DNA of 10,417 nt. It comes from an uncultured Cellvibrio sp. GTDB lineage: Bacteria; Pseudomonadota; Gammaproteobacteria; Pseudomonadales; Cellvibrionaceae. Where the stretch lies: positions 1-10,417 of the forward strand of contig CAMLOU010000145.1 of assembly GCA_946481735.1 (NCBI GenBank), in the 5' to 3' direction. This document shows, piece by piece, positions 7,689 through 10,417 of this stretch. Under the pieces are notes generated by a model that saw nothing but the letters and a program-made list of their open reading frames with translations, did no database searches and was not told the origin of the DNA. The position numbers and the translations under genes are program-made. Position 1 is the first letter of the stretch. The number at the start of each line of letters is the position of its first letter.

Positions 7689-7708
7689 ATTGCTTTTGTG
7701 GCTATAGT
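7680..7708 (+). promoter_or_regulatory. Candidate sigma70 promoter for the acetylesterase gene
   Basis: The -10 box TATAGT (7703-7708, 5 of 6 to consensus) lies 17 nt after a weak -35 TATACA (7680-7685, 4 of 6). Transcription would begin near 7715 and give a leader of about 30 nt. A weak -35 overlapped by a palindrome fits a regulated promoter. I found no intrinsic terminator for the preceding operon in 7656-7744, so some read-through is possible. Confidence 0.5.
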
Positions 7709-7734
7709 CTACCCACTGACCATACCCCGTGAGA

Positions 7735-7740
7735 TGAGGT
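7735..7740 (+). promoter_or_regulatory. Ribosome binding site of the acetylesterase gene
   Basis: TGAGGT, with AGG at 7737-7739, lies 5 nt before ATG 7745. It supports this start, which directly opens a signal peptide. Confidence 0.65.
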
Positions 7741-7744
7741 ACCT

Positions 7745-9697
7745 ATGTCCAGGATAACAATAACGACTGTGAATCGTTTGCTGTGTTGCTCTTTATTGAG
7801 CCTGTTGTTTATCGCTTCTGCCCAGGCCGATGTGCGCCTGCCCCGTTTGCTGAGTGACGGTGCCATCCTGCAGCGCGATAAGCCCATCACCATCTGGGGC
7901 TGGGCTGATGAGGGCGAAGCCGTCAATGTGCGTTTCGGAAAACAGGAACGGCACACGCAGGCCAAAGCGGGCCGCTGGGAAGTTCGTTTTCCGGCAATGA
8001 AAGCCGGCGGGCCTTATACCTTAACCATCCAGGGCAATAATACCCTGCAATTGCAGGATATCTGGCTCGGCGATTTATGGATCGCGGCGGGCCAATCGAA
8101 TATGGAATTGCCGCTGCGACGCGTGCACTACCGCTACCCCACCGTGATTGCGGAAACGCAGTTGCCCAAAGTCCGCCAGTTCTCGGTTCCCCTGACCTAC
8201 GAATTTAAACAGCCGCGTGAGGATTACCTGCAAGGCGAATGGAAAACCGCCACACCGGATAATCTCGCCGGCTTTTCAGCGGTCGGATTCTTTTTTGCGC
8301 GCGACCTGCACCAGCAATACGGCGTGCCCATCGGCATCCTCAGTATTGCAGTGGGCGGCTCACCGGTCGAGGCCTGGATGAGTGAAGCGGCGCTGAAGGA
8401 TTATCCGGATTATCTGGCAGCGGCTAATACATTTAAAAACGATGACGTGCTGCAAAAAACCATCGCACAGGATAAAGCCAACAGCGCTGCCTGGTATGGA
8501 AAAGCCAAGGCCGAAGACGCGGGTCTGAACGCCAAACCGGTGTGGTCTTCACCCGAAGCCAGCACCGCTGACTGGAAAAGATTTCAGGTACCGGGTTTTG
8601 TCAAAGAACAGGGCATTGAATTTACCAACGGTATTATCTGGTTCAGGAAATCTTTCACCCTGACTGCGCAGCAAGCGCAACAATCGGCACGTTTGTGGTT
8701 AGGTTGTATCGTTGACGGTGACGAAACCTATCTCAATGGTCAATTGATCGGCCAGACCGGTTATCAATATCCACCGCGCATTTATGATGTCCCTGAGGGC
8801 TTATTAAAAACCGGTACCAATGAAATCCGCATACGCGTCACCAGCTATTCCGGTAAGCCCGGTTTTGTGAAAGATAAAGATTATGCCCTGAAGCTGGCGA
8901 ATGAACAGATTGATCTGCGGGGCGACTGGTTTTACAAGATCGGTATGCACGCCGATGCCATGCAGGCCTCCACAACACTTCACTATCAACCCACCAGTTT
9001 ATTCAAGGCCAAACTGGCTCCGGCCTTTCCGTTTAACATCAAAGGCGTGATCTGGTTTCAGGGTGAATCCAACGTCGGGCGCTGGCAAGAATACGAAGAT
9101 TTATTTACCGGCATGATCGGCGATTGGCGCGCGCATTTTGACCAGGGCAATTTCCCCTTCCTGTTTGTGCAACTGGCCAATTTTATGGAGCCAAAAACCT
9201 CACCCGGTGACAGCGAATGGGCGCGGCTGCGCGAAGCGCAACGCAAGGCACTGGCGGTGCCCAATACTGCTATGGCTGTCGCGATTGATGTGGGCGAATG
9301 GAATGATATTCATCCCTTGAACAAATCTGCTGTGGGCGAGCGTCTTGCGCTGGCCGCACGGCAATTGGCCTACGGTGAAAGAAAATTGCTGGCATCCGGT
9401 CCGCAGGTGAAATCCATCAAACGCAAAGGTAAGACACTGGTGGTGCGCTTTGATCATGTCGGCAAAGGTTTGCAGATCCGCGGCGATACTCTGCAGGAAG
9501 TGGCCATTGCCGGAAAAGACCAGGTGTTCGTCTGGGCCAAGGCAAAACTGGATGGCGATAAACTGATTGTATGGCACGACGACATTGCCGAACCCGTCTG
9601 GGTGCGTTATGCCTGGGCCGATAACCCGGCCAATGCAAATCTGTATAATAGCGCCGACCTTCCAGCATCGCCTTTCCAGATCAGCATCAAACACTAA
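7745..9697 (+). CDS. Secreted SGNH-fold acetylesterase (sialate O-acetylesterase / CE20-like)
   Basis: The 650-residue product begins with a Sec signal peptide, probably cut after AQA (28/29), so it acts in the periplasm or outside the cell. A beta domain at about 30-105 precedes the catalytic domain. The catalytic motifs are GQSNM with nucleophile Ser118, VGGS (203-206), WFQGESN (437-443) and the Asp521-x-His523 pair in DIHP. Between about 264 and 390 the catalytic domain is interrupted by a beta-rich block, with GIIWFRKSFTL and DGDETYLNG resembling the sugar-binding jelly roll of GH2 enzymes. A beta-rich C-terminal part (about 553-650) follows. This layout is known from bacterial sialate-O-acetylesterase-like enzymes, including CE20 enzymes that deacetylate plant hemicellulose side chains. 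No sialic-acid genes are nearby, so plant or microbial acetylated glycans are the likelier substrate. All catalytic residues are present. It appears to have its own promoter. Confidence 0.88.
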   Translation: MSRITITTVNRLLCCSLLSLLFIASAQADVRLPRLLSDGAILQRDKPITIWGWADEGEAVNVRFGKQERHTQAKAGRWEVRFPAMKAGGPYTLTIQGNNTLQLQDIWLGDLWIAAGQSNMELPLRRVHYRYPTVIAETQLPKVRQFSVPLTYEFKQPREDYLQGEWKTATPDNLAGFSAVGFFFARDLHQQYGVPIGILSIAVGGSPVEAWMSEAALKDYPDYLAAANTFKNDDVLQKTIAQDKANSAAWYGKAKAEDAGLNAKPVWSSPEASTADWKRFQVPGFVKEQGIEFTNGIIWFRKSFTLTAQQAQQSARLWLGCIVDGDETYLNGQLIGQTGYQYPPRIYDVPEGLLKTGTNEIRIRVTSYSGKPGFVKDKDYALKLANEQIDLRGDWFYKIGMHADAMQASTTLHYQPTSLFKAKLAPAFPFNIKGVIWFQGESNVGRWQEYEDLFTGMIGDWRAHFDQGNFPFLFVQLANFMEPKTSPGDSEWARLREAQRKALAVPNTAMAVAIDVGEWNDIHPLNKSAVGERLALAARQLAYGERKLLASGPQVKSIKRKGKTLVVRFDHVGKGLQIRGDTLQEVAIAGKDQVFVWAKAKLDGDKLIVWHDDIAEPVWVRYAWADNPANANLYNSADLPASPFQISIKH

Positions 9698-9710
9698 GGT
9701 GTGCTGCTGA

Positions 9711-9747
9711 TGGTTCGCCGATGTTTTCTCTCGACATCGGTGAACCA
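9711..9747 (+). promoter_or_regulatory. 14-bp hairpin covering the ribosome binding site of the flavoprotein gene
   Basis: The arms TGGTTCGCCGATGT (9711-9724) and ACATCGGTGAACCA (9734-9747) pair over 14 bp, with one G-U pair in RNA and a 9-nt pyrimidine-rich loop. The right arm includes GGTGA (9739-9743) and ends 2 nt before the TTG start. No T-run follows on either strand, so it is a poor intrinsic terminator. The layout would hide the ribosome binding site and limit initiation unless the structure is opened. The pairing is seen directly; the regulatory role is inferred. Confidence 0.6.
9739..9743 (+). promoter_or_regulatory. Ribosome binding site supporting a TTG start at 9750
   Basis: GGTGA lies 6 nt before TTG 9750. 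An in-frame TGA at 9741-9743 prevents an earlier start, and the first in-frame ATG (9828) falls after the FAD-binding glycines. TTG 9750 is therefore the only sensible start. Confidence 0.6.
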
Positions 9748-9749
9748 GA

Positions 9750-10417
9750 TTGACTGACACGCTCCCTTTTAACTCACCCGCTACCTCACCCACAGTTGCC
9801 ATTATCGGCGGCGGCCCCGCCGGTTTGATGGCTGCTGAAGTCATCGCCGATGCGGGCATTGCGGTCTCTGTCTACGACGCCATGCCGTCCCTCGGGCGAA
9901 AATTTTTATTGGCCGGCGTGGGCGGCATGAATATTACCCACGCCGAAGACCCGGCGTTATTCCTGACCCGTTACGGCCGTGCCACAACGCAACTCGCACC
10001 CATCATCCAACAATTTAATGCGCAGGCCTTGCGCGATTGGGTGCAGGGTTTGGGTATTGAAACCTTTGTGGGAACATCCGGGCGCGTCTTCCCCAGCGCC
10101 ATGAAAGCGGCGCCGCTGTTGCGCGCCTGGTTACACCGCTTGCGCGAACGCGGCGTAAAATTTTTTCCGCGTCATCATTGGCTGGGCTGGACGGATACCG
10201 GTGAGCTGCGTTTTCAACATCACTCACCGTCTCACGCTGAAGAAGAATTACTGCTCTCACCTGATGCCTGTGTTCTGGCATTGGGCGGTGCCAGTTGGCC
10301 GCGTTTAGGGTCCGATGGCGCCTGGGTGCCCTGGTTGCGTCAGCGGGCGATTGCGGTGGCGGATCTACAACCGAGCAATTGCGGGTTCGAGATTGCATGG
10401 AGCGAATTTTTTCGCGG
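9750..10417 (+). CDS. FAD-dependent flavoprotein, TIGR03862/HI0933-like (3' truncated by window end)
   Basis: The frame is open to the window edge: 222 complete codons plus two bases, about half of a usual family member of roughly 400 residues. The start is TTG. The dinucleotide-binding motif GGGPAG is at residues 19-24, followed by an acidic-ended second strand (VSVYDA). GRKFLLAGVGGMNITH then gives the GRKxxxxGxGxxNxTH-type signature of the HI0933/BaiN-like flavoproteins. SGRVFPSAMKAAPLL and LALGGASWPRLGSDGAW are further family stretches. I recall these as typical of the TIGR03862 (PP_4765-type) branch. The physiological reaction of this branch is not known to me, and NAD(P)H-linked oxidoreduction is only implied by the fold. 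The gap of 52 nt from the esterase stop, with no clear promoter, allows co-transcription, but the hairpin between them suggests separate translational control. Confidence 0.87.
   Translation, partial: MTDTLPFNSPATSPTVAIIGGGPAGLMAAEVIADAGIAVSVYDAMPSLGRKFLLAGVGGMNITHAEDPALFLTRYGRATTQLAPIIQQFNAQALRDWVQGLGIETFVGTSGRVFPSAMKAAPLLRAWLHRLRERGVKFFPRHHWLGWTDTGELRFQHHSPSHAEEELLLSPDACVLALGGASWPRLGSDGAWVPWLRQRAIAVADLQPSNCGFEIAWSEFFR

Noticed and set aside
7641..7700. CACAAAAAAG and GCTTTTGTG as a terminator stem after the DUF3144 gene.
   Set aside because: Pairing is short and imperfect with a loop of about 40 nt and no T-run after it.
9200..9859. Minus-strand open frame of 219 codons spanning the esterase end and the flavoprotein start.
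   Set aside because: It runs antisense to two genes with clear motifs and crosses their intergenic hairpin; no family pattern is visible.
10015..10398. Minus-strand open frame of 127 codons.
   Set aside because: It is antisense to the flavoprotein frame, whose family motifs are continuous to the window end; its composition is Arg/Pro-rich, as expected of a shadow frame.

Overview
The window looks like chromosomal DNA from a free-living, moderately GC-rich gammaproteobacterium. The gene types and the plant-polysaccharide-type acetylesterase fit a saprophyte of the Cellvibrio/Cellvibrionaceae kind. That placement is inferred from protein character only, not from a database match. All credible genes lie on the + strand. 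I see no tRNA, rRNA, CRISPR array, insertion sequence, integrase or phage gene.

Layout. Positions 1-166 form a leader: a possible C-terminal tail of an upstream gene (stop at 69-71), two strong inverted repeats (6-27 and 88-120) and a good ribosome binding site. Positions 167-7655 are a tightly packed four-gene unit. It encodes a pitrilysin-type M16 metallopeptidase made as a lipoprotein, an RND periplasmic adaptor (MFP), an RND inner-membrane permease, and a small acidic DUF3144 protein. The junctions are a 10-nt gap, a 4-nt overlap and a 14-nt overlap, so co-transcription and translational coupling are likely. No outer-membrane channel gene is present, so the pump would have to use a TolC-type protein encoded elsewhere.

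Positions 7656-7744 hold a sigma70-like promoter whose -35 box lies inside a 14-bp near-palindrome, a possible GntR-type operator. Positions 7745-9697 encode a secreted SGNH-fold acetylesterase of the sialate-O-acetylesterase/CE20-like type, with a jelly-roll-like insertion inside the catalytic domain. Positions 9698-9749 hold a 14-bp hairpin that covers the ribosome binding site of the next gene. That gene starts at a TTG codon (9750), encodes a TIGR03862/HI0933-like FAD flavoprotein and runs off the window end.

How the genes may work together. The first four genes suggest an envelope module in which a probably outer-membrane-anchored peptidase and a tripartite efflux pump act on the same class of compound, for example antimicrobial peptides or other amphipathic toxic molecules. 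DUF3144 would be an accessory protein of unknown role. This joint function is inferred from linkage. The esterase is probably a separate, regulated carbohydrate gene, and the flavoprotein is probably a housekeeping gene that may be read through from the esterase. The candidates for new biology are the M16-RND-DUF3144 linkage and the hairpin over the flavoprotein start; neither is demonstrated.
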